This document shows, one piece after another, positions 1 through 9,631 of a DNA stretch of 64,000 nt. Location: the NCBI RefSeq assembly GCF_021245725.1, contig NZ_JAJGSX010000009.1:1-64000 (forward strand). Direction: 5' to 3'. The position numbers and the translations under genes were made by a program. Source of the stretch: Pseudonocardia sp. TRM90224 (GTDB lineage: Bacteria > Actinomycetota > Actinomycetes > Mycobacteriales > Pseudonocardiaceae). Within the stretch, counting starts at the first letter, position 1. The number at the start of each line of letters is the position of its first letter. Below the pieces are notes generated by a model. It saw only the letters and a list, made by a program, of their open reading frames with translations, was not told the DNA's origin and made no database searches.

Positions 1-140
1 TATTTCCTTGCCATTCCTGCATCACCTTCCGGACTAGATCCTATGGGATCCGGGTCCGAGATCTTCGTAGCACCTCAGGGTGACCTGTTCGGCGACGTAG
101 GCGCGGTGCTGGGGCTGGGATGTTTGCGTTGCGCACGCAA

Positions 141-195
141 GGGCAGGAAAGCCACTTTCAGGCCCTGTGGGGGCAGGAAAGTGGCTTTCCTGCCC
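141..195. repeat. Family B 55-nt hairpin, copy 1
   Basis: The left arm starts GGGCAGGAAAGCCAC and the right arm ends GTGGCTTTCCTGCCC. The arms are about 26 nt and separated by only 3 nt (GTG), giving a near-perfect stem. Five further copies occur in the window, four of them also exactly 55 nt. Confidence 0.9.
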
Positions 196-272
196 TCCAC
201 ACGCACCCCGGGGGGCGAGTGGCGATCGCCGGAGCTTGCGTGTCGCAAATCTGCAAAGGCCGGCAACTCGAC

Positions 273-345
273 CGAACTTCCCCACCGTTTTGGGTGGATG
301 CGCGCCCACGCAGCGCGCAAGCGCACAAAACGGTGGGGAAGTTCG
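273..345. repeat. Family A palindromic element, copy 1
   Basis: Outer arms are CGAACTTCCCCACCGTTTTG and its reverse complement. The inner left arm is the GGGTGGATGCGCGC type and the inner right arm is the complement of the GTGCACTTGCGCGC type, so the copy looks like a hybrid of two subtypes. It lies 24 nt past the PucR stop. Confidence 0.9.
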
Positions 346-369
346 GGTCGCGGCTGCGCCCGCCCCGCG

Positions 370-1875
370 TCAGATCGACCGCAGCGCCAGGAACAGGTCG
401 ACGCGGTCGCTGAAGCGGGCGAGGTCGCGGCTCGTCAGCTCCTCGACGCGTCCGATGCGGTAGCGGACGGTGTTGACGTGCAGGTGCAGGCGTTCGGCCG
501 TGCGGCTCCAGGAGCCGGAGCAATCGAGGAACGCTTCGAGCGTCTCGTAGAGCCCCGCCCCGGTGCGCTCGTCGTACTCGAGCACCGGCGCCAGCACCCG
601 CGCGGCGAACGCCGTGCGGACGCCGTCCGGGACGGCGGCGAGCAGCGCCACGTGCGAGGTCACGTCCTCGACGGGGACGATGTGCAGCTGCCCCGGCCGG
701 CCCGCGGCCAGGTCGCGGGCGTGCCGCGCCTCCTGCAGCGCCCCGCTGAGCGCGTCGGGCAGCGCGGGCCGCCCGACGCCCACGGTCAGCCGGTTGCGGC
801 GCAGCCCCGGTTCCAGCCGGGCCAGCGCGGGCAGCAGCGGCGCGGGGTCGCCGGGCAGCAGCGCGGCGGCCAGCCCGTCGTGCACCCCGACCACCTGCGG
901 CCCGACGTGCGAGGCGGCGTCGACCAGCACCGCCCGCGCCGATTCCACCAGCTCGGGACGGTCGGGGAAGCCGGCGACGACCACCGTGAGCGCGGCGGCG
1001 GTGTCCAGCCCGGCCTGCCGCAGTCGCACGGTCGTCTCCGGGTGGCTGCCGGCGCCGTCGGCGATCATCGCCACGGCGTCGTCGGCGATGTCGCGCACCA
1101 CCCGCAGCCCCTCGTTGCGCCGCGCGCGGTCCAGCGCCGCGATCGCCACCAGCTCCCCGACGGCGTCGGCGACCTCGGCGTCCCACTCGGTGCACGCGCC
1201 CTCGACGACGACGAACCAGCCCGTGAGGCGCTGCTCCGACGCCGGCCCCACCGCGAAGACGGAGTGCCGGTCGGCGGTCACCGCGGGCAGCCGGTCGGCG
1301 GTCAGGAACGTCGCGACGGCGGCGTCGAGCGTCGGCATCGGCCGGGCCGCGACCGGCCGTCCGGTCGCGCTGAACACCCGGCAGACCAGCCCGGTCGTCC
1401 GCGACACCTGCTCGGCCAGCTCGTCGAGCCCCAACCCGCCGGCGACGGCCGAGAGCAACTGCCGCTGCCGGCCCAGCGAGAGCGCGAGCCGGTCGCCGCG
1501 CGCGGCCGTCAGCGATCCGACGACGAGCTCCGTCACCGCCGAGAACGAGACGTCCTCCGGCACCGCGACCAGCGGCAGCCCGTGCCGCTGGCACGCCTCG
1601 ACGACGTCGTCGGGGATCCCGTGGAACACCGCTTCGCCGGCGGCCAGCGCGGCCGCGCCGGACCCGGCCACGGCGGCGACGAACCGCTCCGCGTCGCCGG
1701 GGGAGTTGTGCCACACCAGCCCGCTGATCACGAGCTCGCCACCGCTCAGGTAGCGCGACGGGTCGATCAGGTCGGTCGTGAACACCCACCGCAGCGTCCG
1801 GTCGAGCGCGCCCTCCGGGGCGTGCAGCAGCTTCAGCCCCAGTTCGGGGCGCGCCAGGAGGTCACGCAGCTGCAT
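370..1875 (-). CDS. PucR-family transcriptional regulator
   Basis: The 501-aa product has the PucR N-terminal ligand-sensing domain (about residues 1-125, beginning MQLRDLLARPEL), a central region, and a C-terminal PucR helix-turn-helix (about 440-498, with LHLHVNTVRYRIGRVEEL). PucR proteins control purine and ureide catabolism; in Bacillus the effector is an allantoin-pathway intermediate. This gene is transcribed away from a complete allantoin-to-glycerate operon with a 94-nt gap, so it is very probably that operon's regulator. Whether it activates or represses cannot be told from the sequence. The ATG start at 1875 fits the usual N-terminus of the family. I see no clear Shine-Dalgarno sequence in front of it. 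Confidence 0.92.
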   Translation of the reverse strand: MQLRDLLARPELGLKLLHAPEGALDRTLRWVFTTDLIDPSRYLSGGELVISGLVWHNSPGDAERFVAAVAGSGAAALAAGEAVFHGIPDDVVEACQRHGLPLVAVPEDVSFSAVTELVVGSLTAARGDRLALSLGRQRQLLSAVAGGLGLDELAEQVSRTTGLVCRVFSATGRPVAARPMPTLDAAVATFLTADRLPAVTADRHSVFAVGPASEQRLTGWFVVVEGACTEWDAEVADAVGELVAIAALDRARRNEGLRVVRDIADDAVAMIADGAGSHPETTVRLRQAGLDTAAALTVVVAGFPDRPELVESARAVLVDAASHVGPQVVGVHDGLAAALLPGDPAPLLPALARLEPGLRRNRLTVGVGRPALPDALSGALQEARHARDLAAGRPGQLHIVPVEDVTSHVALLAAVPDGVRTAFAARVLAPVLEYDERTGAGLYETLEAFLDCSGSWSRTAERLHLHVNTVRYRIGRVEELTSRDLARFSDRVDLFLALRSI

Positions 1876-1969
1876 TGGAGGAACCTACAACCCGAACGTC
1901 GTGCTCGGGCGACTGATTCGTCACGGTGGCGTCTTCAGCGTGGCTCCGCAGAACGGTTGACTGCTCGGC
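1876..1969. promoter_or_regulatory. Divergent control region of pucR and ureide operon
   Basis: This 94-nt gap separates two divergent start codons, so both promoters and the likely PucR binding site should lie here or overlap the gene starts. I do not see a strong palindrome or a clear -35/-10 pair and do not assign exact boxes. Confidence 0.45.
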
Positions 1970-3346
1970 ATGGAGTTCCGTCCGGACGGCCGCGGCAGCC
2001 CGCTCATGATCATCGAGGGCGCGCACGTCGTCACCGTGACCGGTGCGGAGCACCCCGGCGGCCACGTCGTCGTCGAGGGCAACCGGATCACCGCCGTCGG
2101 CCCCGGACCGGCGCCCCGCACCGGCGGGGAACGTGTCGTCGACGCCACCGGTTGCCTGCTCACCCCCGGGTTCGTGAACACGCACAACCACCTCTACCAG
2201 TGGGTCACCCGCGGCCTCGCCGTCGACTCGACGCTCTTCCAGTGGCTCACCACGCTCTACCCGGTGTGGGCCGGCATCGACGAGCACGCCGTGTTCGCGG
2301 GGGCATCGGGCGCGCTCGCGCAGCTGGCCCGCACCGGGTGCACCACAGCGAGCGACCACCACTACGTCTTTCCCCGCGAGGGCGGCGACGTGCTGGGCGC
2401 GGAGATCCGCGCGGCGCGCGAGGTCGGCATCCGCTTCCACGCCACCCGCGGATCGATGGACCTCGGGCAGCGCGATGGCGGCCTGCCGCCCGACCACGTC
2501 GTCGAGGACCGCGACGCGATTCTCATCGCGTCGGAGGCCGCGATCGACCGGTGGCACGACCCGTCGCCCGGCTCGATGCTGCAGGTCGCGCTCGCGCCCT
2601 GCTCGCCGTTCTCGGTGACGGGCGAGCTCATGCGCGAGTCGGCCGAGCTGGCCCGCCGCCGCGGCGTGCGGCTGCACACCCACCTCGCCGAGACGTTCGA
2701 CGAGGAGGAGTTCTGCCGCGAACGCTTCGGCCGCAGCCCGCTCGAGTACGTCGAGTCGCTCGGTTGGACGGGCGCCGACGTCTGGTTCGCCCATGCCGTC
2801 CACCTCGACGACAGCGCGGTGAAGAAGATCGGCGACACGTCGACGGGGGTCGCGCACTGCCCCTCGTCCAACGCCCGGCTGGGCGCCGGTATCGCCCGCA
2901 CCCGCGACCTGCGCGACGCCGGCGCGCGCGTCGGCCTCGGGGTGGACGGCGCGGCGAGCAACGAAGCCGGCAGCCTGCTGGAGGAGGCGCGGCACGCGGT
3001 GCTGTTCGCCCGGCTCGTCGGCGGGCCGAGCGCGCTGTCGGTGCGCGACGGGCTGGAGCTGGCCACGATCGGCGGCGCGACCGTGCTCGGCCGCCAGGAC
3101 GAGATCGGCTCGATCGAGCCGGGCAAGCTCGCCGACCTCGCGCTCTGGCGCATCGACGGCCTCGGCCACGCCGACGTCGCCGACCCGGTCGCCGCGCTCC
3201 TGCTCGGTACGCCGCCGCCGCTGGAGCTGCTGCTCGTCGACGGCCGGACGATCGTCGAGCACGATCGCGTCGTCACGGTCGACACCGACGCCGTGGCGCG
3301 CGAATGTGTGGTCGTGCACCGCTCGTTGATGGAGAAGGCGTCATGA
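1970..3346 (+). CDS. 8-oxoguanine/guanine deaminase-type amidohydrolase
   Basis: The 458-aa protein is a metal-dependent amidohydrolase of the cytosine/guanine deaminase class. It shows the HxH metal motif (NTHNH, residues 70-74), HTHLAET (236-242), FAHAVHLD (274-281), HCPSSNARLGAG (296-307) and GVDGAASNE (324-332). These fit 8-oxoguanine deaminase and related hydroxydechloroatrazine-type enzymes. Deamination of 8-oxoguanine gives urate, and deamination of guanine gives xanthine. Either product feeds the ureide pathway encoded downstream, and 8-oxoguanine is favoured because urate is one oxidation from the allantoin branch. The start is uncertain: ATG at 2006 (MIIEGAH) is an alternative, and neither start has a strong ribosome-binding site. 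It is the first gene of the operon. Confidence 0.85.
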   Translation: MEFRPDGRGSPLMIIEGAHVVTVTGAEHPGGHVVVEGNRITAVGPGPAPRTGGERVVDATGCLLTPGFVNTHNHLYQWVTRGLAVDSTLFQWLTTLYPVWAGIDEHAVFAGASGALAQLARTGCTTASDHHYVFPREGGDVLGAEIRAAREVGIRFHATRGSMDLGQRDGGLPPDHVVEDRDAILIASEAAIDRWHDPSPGSMLQVALAPCSPFSVTGELMRESAELARRRGVRLHTHLAETFDEEEFCRERFGRSPLEYVESLGWTGADVWFAHAVHLDDSAVKKIGDTSTGVAHCPSSNARLGAGIARTRDLRDAGARVGLGVDGAASNEAGSLLEEARHAVLFARLVGGPSALSVRDGLELATIGGATVLGRQDEIGSIEPGKLADLALWRIDGLGHADVADPVAALLLGTPPPLELLLVDGRTIVEHDRVVTVDTDAVARECVVVHRSLMEKAS

Positions 3347-3399
3347 CGACTTACCGGACCGGCGCCGCTCGCCCGACCCGGACACCTCAGGGAGTTTGA
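3343..3399 (+). CDS. Possible 18-codon translationally coupled peptide
   Basis: An ATG overlaps the stop of the preceding deaminase gene (ATGA) and opens an 18-codon frame, MTTYRTGAARPTRTPQGV, that stops 2 nt before the ATG of the next gene at 3402. It would fill the whole 55-nt gap between two operon genes. It may only be a ribosome shuttle that couples translation, or chance. There is no homology evidence. Confidence 0.25.
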   Translation: MTTYRTGAARPTRTPQGV

Positions 3400-3401
3400 T
3401 C

Positions 3402-3782
3402 ATGCCGCGCATGTTCCTCAACGGCACTGCCATGTCCGGCGGCGCCGACCACCACCTCGTCGGCGACTCGCCGCTGGTCGCGACGACCACGACGGCGCCG
3501 CGGTACCGGTTCCACGCCGTCGGCGGGCGCTATCCCGCGCTGGAGGACGTCGGCAAGGGCGGGGCCGCCGTGCAGGGTGAGGTGTACGAGATCTCGTACG
3601 AGCAGCTGCGGGAGGTGCTGCTGCCGGGCGAGCCGGACGGCCTGGAGCTGGGTGTGATCGAGCTGGCCGACGGGAGCGGTTCGTTCGCGATGATCCTGCG
3701 CCGCGAGTACCCGGCCCTGCCCGAGCTGACCGACATCTCCGAGCTGGCGAGCTGGCGGGCCTACCAGGAGCGACGATCGTGA
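3402..3782 (+). CDS. Stand-alone allophanate hydrolase C-domain-like protein
   Basis: The 126-aa protein matches the C-terminal domain of allophanate hydrolase (AtzF/DUR1,2), a gamma-glutamylcyclotransferase-like fold. It has an MFLNGTAM start, a TTAPRYRFHAVGGRYPAL stretch (about 33-50) and GGAAVQGEVYEI (58-69). The amidase domain that carries the catalytic Ser-Ser-Lys in allophanate hydrolase is absent, so it is not an allophanate hydrolase by itself. It lies between the deaminase and allantoinase genes and its stop overlaps the GTG of allantoinase, so it is made with the ureide enzymes. Its role is unknown; the operon lacks a recognisable ureidoglycolate lyase or amidohydrolase. ATG 3402 with GGGAG upstream is preferred to the TTG at 3396. 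Confidence 0.8.
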   Translation: MPRMFLNGTAMSGGADHHLVGDSPLVATTTTAPRYRFHAVGGRYPALEDVGKGGAAVQGEVYEISYEQLREVLLPGEPDGLELGVIELADGSGSFAMILRREYPALPELTDISELASWRAYQERRS

Positions 3783-5092
3783 TCGTGGTGCGCGCCGACC
3801 GCGCTGTCGTCGACGGCGTCGAGCAGCCCGCGGCCGTTGTGGTGAAGGGTGAGCGGGTCGAGGCGGTGCTGCCGAAGTGGAGCGACGTCGCCGGCGCCGA
3901 GTACGTCGAGCTGGCCCCCGACGAGGTGCTGCTGCCCGGTCTCGTCGACACGCACGTGCACGTCAACGAGCCGGGACGGACCGAGTGGGAGGGTTTTGCC
4001 ACCGCGACCCGGGCCGCCGCGGCCGGCGGGGTCACCACGATCCTCGACATGCCGCTGAACTCGCTGCCGCCGACGCTGGACGTCGCCGCGCTGGACGTGA
4101 AGCGCAAGGCGGCCGACGGGCAGTGCGCCGTCGACGTCGGGTTCTGGGGCGGTGCGGTGCCCGGCAACGAGGACGGGCTGCGCGCGCTGCACGACGCCGG
4201 GGTGTTCGGCGTGAAGTGCTTCCTGATCGACAGCGGGGTGCCGGAGTTCCCCGCGCTGGCCGACCCGACGGACGCGCTGCGTGCGGTCGCTGCCTTCGAC
4301 GGCCTGCTCATCGCGCACGCCGAGGACGGCGCCTACGTCCACGACGCCGCCGGCCGGCGCTACGCCGACTTCGTCGCGTCGCGGCCGGACGCCGCCGAGG
4401 AGTCGGCGATCGGGCTGCTGGTGCGGCTGGCGAGGGAGACGGGCGCGCGGGTGCACGTCGTGCACCTGTCGTCCGCGGCGGCGTTGCCGCTGCTCGCCGC
4501 CGCGCGCGCCGAAGGCGTCCGGGTGAGCGTCGAGACCTGCCCGCACTACCTGGCGCTCACCGCGGAGGAGGTGCCCGACGGCGACACCCGGTTCAAGTGC
4601 TGCCCGCCGGTGCGCGGCGCCGCCAACCGCGACGCGCTCTGGGCCGGCCTGCGCGCCGGCACGATCGACATGATCGTCAGCGACCACTCGCCCTGCACAC
4701 CGGAGCTGAAGGGCCTGGAGCGCGGCGACTTCGGCGCCGCATGGGGCGGGATCGCGTCGCTGCAGGTGGGCCTGCCGGTCGTCTGGACGCAGGCCCGCGA
4801 GCGTGGCATCCCGCTGGTCGACGTCGTCCGGTGGATGGCGCAGCGGCCTGCGGAAATGGCCGGCCTGCATCGGAAGGGACGCATCGCCGCAGGTCAGGAC
4901 GCCGACCTCGTCGTGTTCGCGCCCGAGGAACCGTTCCGGGTCGGCGAGCTGCACCACCGCAACCCGATCACGCCGTACGCGGGGCGCGAGCTGCGCGGGG
5001 TCGTGCGCCGCACGTGGCTGCGCGGCCGGCCCGTCGAAGCCGAGGGCACGCCACGAGGGCGGCTGCTCATGAGGGAGGACACCGATGAATGA
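3779..5092 (+). CDS. allB: Allantoinase
   Basis: The 437-aa cyclic amidohydrolase hydrolyses allantoin to allantoate. It carries the DTHVHVNEPGRTEWEGF motif (58-74, metal ligands H59 and H61), GVKCFLIDSGVPEF (144-157) with K146 as the likely carboxylated bridging lysine, IAHAEDG with H180, VHVVHLSS, and IVSDHSPCTPELK near residue 300. These features separate allantoinase from hydantoinase and dihydroorotase. The GTG start overlaps the previous stop (GTGA). The 3' end overlaps the allantoicase start by 8 nt, so translational coupling is likely. Confidence 0.95.
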   Translation: MIVVRADRAVVDGVEQPAAVVVKGERVEAVLPKWSDVAGAEYVELAPDEVLLPGLVDTHVHVNEPGRTEWEGFATATRAAAAGGVTTILDMPLNSLPPTLDVAALDVKRKAADGQCAVDVGFWGGAVPGNEDGLRALHDAGVFGVKCFLIDSGVPEFPALADPTDALRAVAAFDGLLIAHAEDGAYVHDAAGRRYADFVASRPDAAEESAIGLLVRLARETGARVHVVHLSSAAALPLLAAARAEGVRVSVETCPHYLALTAEEVPDGDTRFKCCPPVRGAANRDALWAGLRAGTIDMIVSDHSPCTPELKGLERGDFGAAWGGIASLQVGLPVVWTQARERGIPLVDVVRWMAQRPAEMAGLHRKGRIAAGQDADLVVFAPEEPFRVGELHHRNPITPYAGRELRGVVRRTWLRGRPVEAEGTPRGRLLMREDTDE

Positions 5093-6053
5093 CTTCCAGC
5101 AGTGGCCCGACCTCGCCGTCCGCTCGCTCGGTGGCGCCGTGGTGTCCGCCAACGACGAGTCGTTCGCGTCGCGGGAGCACCTGATCTCGCCAGGTCCGTC
5201 TGTGTTCGACCCCTCGGAGTTCGGGCCGAAGGGCAAGGTCTACGACGGCTGGGAGACGCGCCGGCGCCGTGAACCCGGCAACGACGAGGCCGTCGTGCGG
5301 CTGGGCGCGCCCGGCATCGTGCACGGGGTCGTGATCGACACGACGTGGTTCACCGGCAACTACCCGCCGGAGGCCGCCGTCGACGGTGCCGGGCCCGACC
5401 TGGCGTGGGAGCCGCTCCTTGAGCGCGTGCCGTTGAAGGGCGACACCGCCAACACGTTCGAGGTGGAGTCGACGCGGCGGGTCACGCACGTCCGGCTGCG
5501 GATCTTCCCCGACGGCGGCGTCGCCCGGCTGCGAGTGCACGGCGAGGCACTGCCCGACCCGGCGCTGCTCGCCGCGCTCGGCACCGTCGACCTCGCCGCG
5601 CTGGAGCTCGGCGGGCGCGTGACCGGCTGCTCCAACCTGTTCTACAGCTCGCCGAACAACCTGCTCGTGCCCGGCCCGGCCCGCTCGATGGGCGAGGGTT
5701 GGGAGACCGCGCGGCGCCGCGACGACGACAACGACTGGGTGCAGGTCGCGCTCGGCACCGAGGGCACGATCGCGCTTTCCGAGCTCGACACCAGCTGGTT
5801 CCTGCACAACGCCCCCGGCTGGGCGAGCCTGCGCGGGCGCGTGGCGGGCGGGGAGTGGTTCCCGCTGCTCGAACGCACCGCGCTGGAGCCAGACACCCGG
5901 CACCGGTTCGTGCTCACCGGCGCGCCTGCTGCCGACGAGGTGCGCCTCGACATCTTCCCCGACGGCGGCATGGCCCGCCTGCGCCTGTTCGGGACGCCCA
6001 CCGCGACCGGCCGGGAGAACCTCGCCGCGCGCTGGGCCCGCGCCCACAGCTGA
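5085..6053 (+). CDS. alc: Allantoicase
   Basis: The 322-aa protein has the two tandem allantoicase repeats. Repeat 1 contains KVYDGWETRRRREPGNDEAV and FPDGGVARLRVHGE. Repeat 2 contains GEGWETARRRDDDNDW and FPDGGMARLRLFGTP. Allantoicase converts allantoate to ureidoglycolate and urea. Length is normal for the family. It follows allantoinase with an 8-nt overlap, and the next gene starts 22 nt later. Its presence indicates that allantoate is split by the urea-releasing route and not by allantoate amidohydrolase. Confidence 0.95.
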   Translation: MNDFQQWPDLAVRSLGGAVVSANDESFASREHLISPGPSVFDPSEFGPKGKVYDGWETRRRREPGNDEAVVRLGAPGIVHGVVIDTTWFTGNYPPEAAVDGAGPDLAWEPLLERVPLKGDTANTFEVESTRRVTHVRLRIFPDGGVARLRVHGEALPDPALLAALGTVDLAALELGGRVTGCSNLFYSSPNNLLVPGPARSMGEGWETARRRDDDNDWVQVALGTEGTIALSELDTSWFLHNAPGWASLRGRVAGGEWFPLLERTALEPDTRHRFVLTGAPAADEVRLDIFPDGGMARLRLFGTPTATGRENLAARWARAHS

Positions 6054-6075
6054 TCCCCTGCGTTAGGAACTCGCA

Positions 6076-6858
6076 ATGCGGTACGCCGTCAACTGTTCGA
6101 TCCTCTTCACCGAGCTCCCGCTGCTCGAACGGCCCGCCGCGGCCGCGGCGGCCGGGTTCGACGCCGTCGAGTTCTGGTGGCCCTTCGGCGAGGCCGTACC
6201 GGCCGACGCCGACGTCGAGGCCTTCGCGGCCGCGATCGAGGCCGCCGGCGTGCAGCTCACCGGGCTCAACCTCGCCGCGGGCGACATGCCCGGCGGCGAC
6301 CGCGGCCTGCTCTCGTGGCCGGGCCGCGAGAACGAGCTGCGCGGCAGCATCGACATTGCGGCGGCGCTGGGCAAGCGGCTGGGCACCGAGGTGTTCAACG
6401 CGCTCTACGGCAACCGCATCGACGGCGTCGACCCGCGCGACCAGGACGAGCTCGCCGTCCGCAACCTCGGCCGGGCCGCGGCGCTGCTGCCCGGCACGGT
6501 CGTGCTGGAGCCGCTCTCCGGCGTCGAGCGCTACCCGTTGAAGACCGCCGCCGACGCGCTGGCCGTCGCCGACCGGGTGGGTGTGCAGAACGTGGCGCTG
6601 CTCGCCGACCTCTACCACCTCGCCGTCAACGGCGACGACGTCGCTGCCGTGATCGCCGATCACTGCGCGAGGATCGGGCACGTCCAGATCGCCGACGTGC
6701 CCGGCCGGCACGAGCCGGGGACGGGGCAGCTGCCGATCGCCACGCACCTCGCCGCGCTCGAACGCGGCGGCTACGCCGGCCCGGTCGGGCTGGAATACGT
6801 CCCAACCACCACGAGCGACCGCGCCTTCGACTGGCTGACCAGGGAGAACCTCTCATGA
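6076..6858 (+). CDS. hyi: Hydroxypyruvate isomerase
   Basis: The 260-aa AP-endonuclease-2-like TIM barrel begins MRYAVNCSILFTELPLLER and contains FDAVEFWWPF and NLAAGDMPGGDRGL, typical of Hyi. It interconverts hydroxypyruvate and tartronate semialdehyde beside glyoxylate carboligase. Metal and proton-transfer glutamates are expected at VVLEPLS (about residues 140-146) and GLEYVPT near the C-terminus. It lies in the glyoxylate-processing half of the operon, and its stop overlaps the ATG of the reductase gene. Confidence 0.93.
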   Translation: MRYAVNCSILFTELPLLERPAAAAAAGFDAVEFWWPFGEAVPADADVEAFAAAIEAAGVQLTGLNLAAGDMPGGDRGLLSWPGRENELRGSIDIAAALGKRLGTEVFNALYGNRIDGVDPRDQDELAVRNLGRAAALLPGTVVLEPLSGVERYPLKTAADALAVADRVGVQNVALLADLYHLAVNGDDVAAVIADHCARIGHVQIADVPGRHEPGTGQLPIATHLAALERGGYAGPVGLEYVPTTTSDRAFDWLTRENLS

Positions 6859-7741
6859 CGACCATCGCGTTCATCGGGCTCGGGATCATGGGTGCGCCGA
6901 TGGCCGGCCACCTCGTCGACGCCGGCCACGACGTGGTCGGCTACAACCGCTCGCGGGCCGCTGTCGAGAAGCTCGCCGAGCGCGGCGGCCGCGCGGCCGA
7001 CAGCGTCACCGACGCCGTTCGCGCCGCGGACGTCGTGATCACGATGGTGCCCGACAGCCCCGACGTCGAGGACGTCGCGCTGGGCCCCGACGGCATCTAC
7101 GCCAACGCGAAGCCCGGCACGCTGCACATCGACTGCTCCACGATCCGCCCCGACGTCGCGCGCCGCATCGCCGAAGCGGGCGACGGGGTCGGCGTGCGGG
7201 TCGTCGACGCGCCGGTCAGCGGCGGTGAGGCCGGTGCCGTCGAGGGCACGCTCTCGATCATGGTCGGCGGCGCGGACGACGACGTCGCGGCGGCGCGACC
7301 GTACCTGGAGGTCGTCGGCAAGACCGTCGTGCACGTGGGCCCCGCGGGCGCGGGCCAGACTGTGAAGGCGGCCAACCAGCTGATCGTCGCGGGCAACATC
7401 CAGCTGCTCGCCGAGGCACTGATCTTCCTGGAGGCGCACGGCGTCGACACCGAATCGGCCACCGAGGTGCTCGGCGGCGGCCTCGCCGGCAGTACGGTGC
7501 TGCAGCGCAAGGCGGCCGGGATGCGGGCGCGCGAGTTCGCGCCGGGCTTCCGGATCGACCTGCACCACAAGGACCTCGGCATCGTCACCGCCGCGGCGCG
7601 CGAGGCCGGCGTCGCGATCCCGCTGGGCGCGCACGTCGCGCAGCTGCTCGGGGCGCTGCGCGCGCAGGGGCACGGCGACCTCGACCACAGCGCGCTCCTG
7701 CTGCTGGTCGAGCAGCTCTCGGGCCGGGCGGGGGAGTCGAC

Positions 7742-7745
<4 letters not shown>
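6855..7745 (+). CDS. glxR: 2-hydroxy-3-oxopropionate (tartronate semialdehyde) reductase
   Basis: The 296-aa beta-hydroxyacid dehydrogenase has the Rossmann motif [14 protein letters not shown] (8-21), the substrate loop [15 protein letters not shown] (118-132) and the catalytic lysine in [10 protein letters not shown] (K171). It reduces tartronate semialdehyde to D-glycerate with NAD(P)H. The start at 6855 overlaps the hyi stop (ATGA). The 3' end overlaps the GTG of gcl by 4 nt. No glycerate kinase is encoded in the window. Confidence 0.95.
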
Positions 7746-9508
<1,763 letters not shown>

Positions 9509-9529
9509 GAATCGCACGGCACACCGGAT

Positions 9530-9567
9530 GGTGCCGGCACACACGTCGTGACATGTGTGCCGGCACC
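9530..9567 (+). terminator. Perfect hairpin after gcl
   Basis: GGTGCCGGCACACA (9530-9543) and TGTGTGCCGGCACC (9554-9567) form a perfect 14-bp stem with a 10-nt loop, starting 22 nt after the gcl stop. There is no T-run after it, as is common in high-GC actinomycetes. It probably ends the ureide operon. Confidence 0.6.
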
Positions 9568-9631
9568 TCGAGGTGTGAGCGGTCGAACCTCTCGCCGGAG
9601 AATGTCAGGGCCACAGCGGAGACTCCGGGCT

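Larger units (their letters stand above)
1..369. other. Gene-free left edge with two repeats
   Basis: No convincing gene is seen here. The stretch holds one family B hairpin (141-195) and one family A palindrome (273-345). The second lies about 24 nt beyond the stop codon of the PucR gene. Short reading frames that cross this region consist mostly of repeat sequence. Positions 1-140 show no recognisable feature. Confidence 0.6.

Noticed and set aside
34..309. A 91-codon reverse frame at the left edge
   Set aside because: It consists mostly of the family A and B repeats and has no homology cue.
43..3399. A 1118-codon forward frame rich in Arg, Pro and Ala
   Set aside because: It runs antisense to the PucR gene and out of frame through the deaminase gene, and it lacks any domain. 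It is a high-GC shadow frame. Only its last 18 codons, between two operon genes, are considered separately.
3779..5092. Allantoinase read as hydantoinase or dihydroorotase
   Set aside because: The VNEPGRTEWEGF and GVKCFL motifs and the allantoicase gene directly downstream favour allantoinase.
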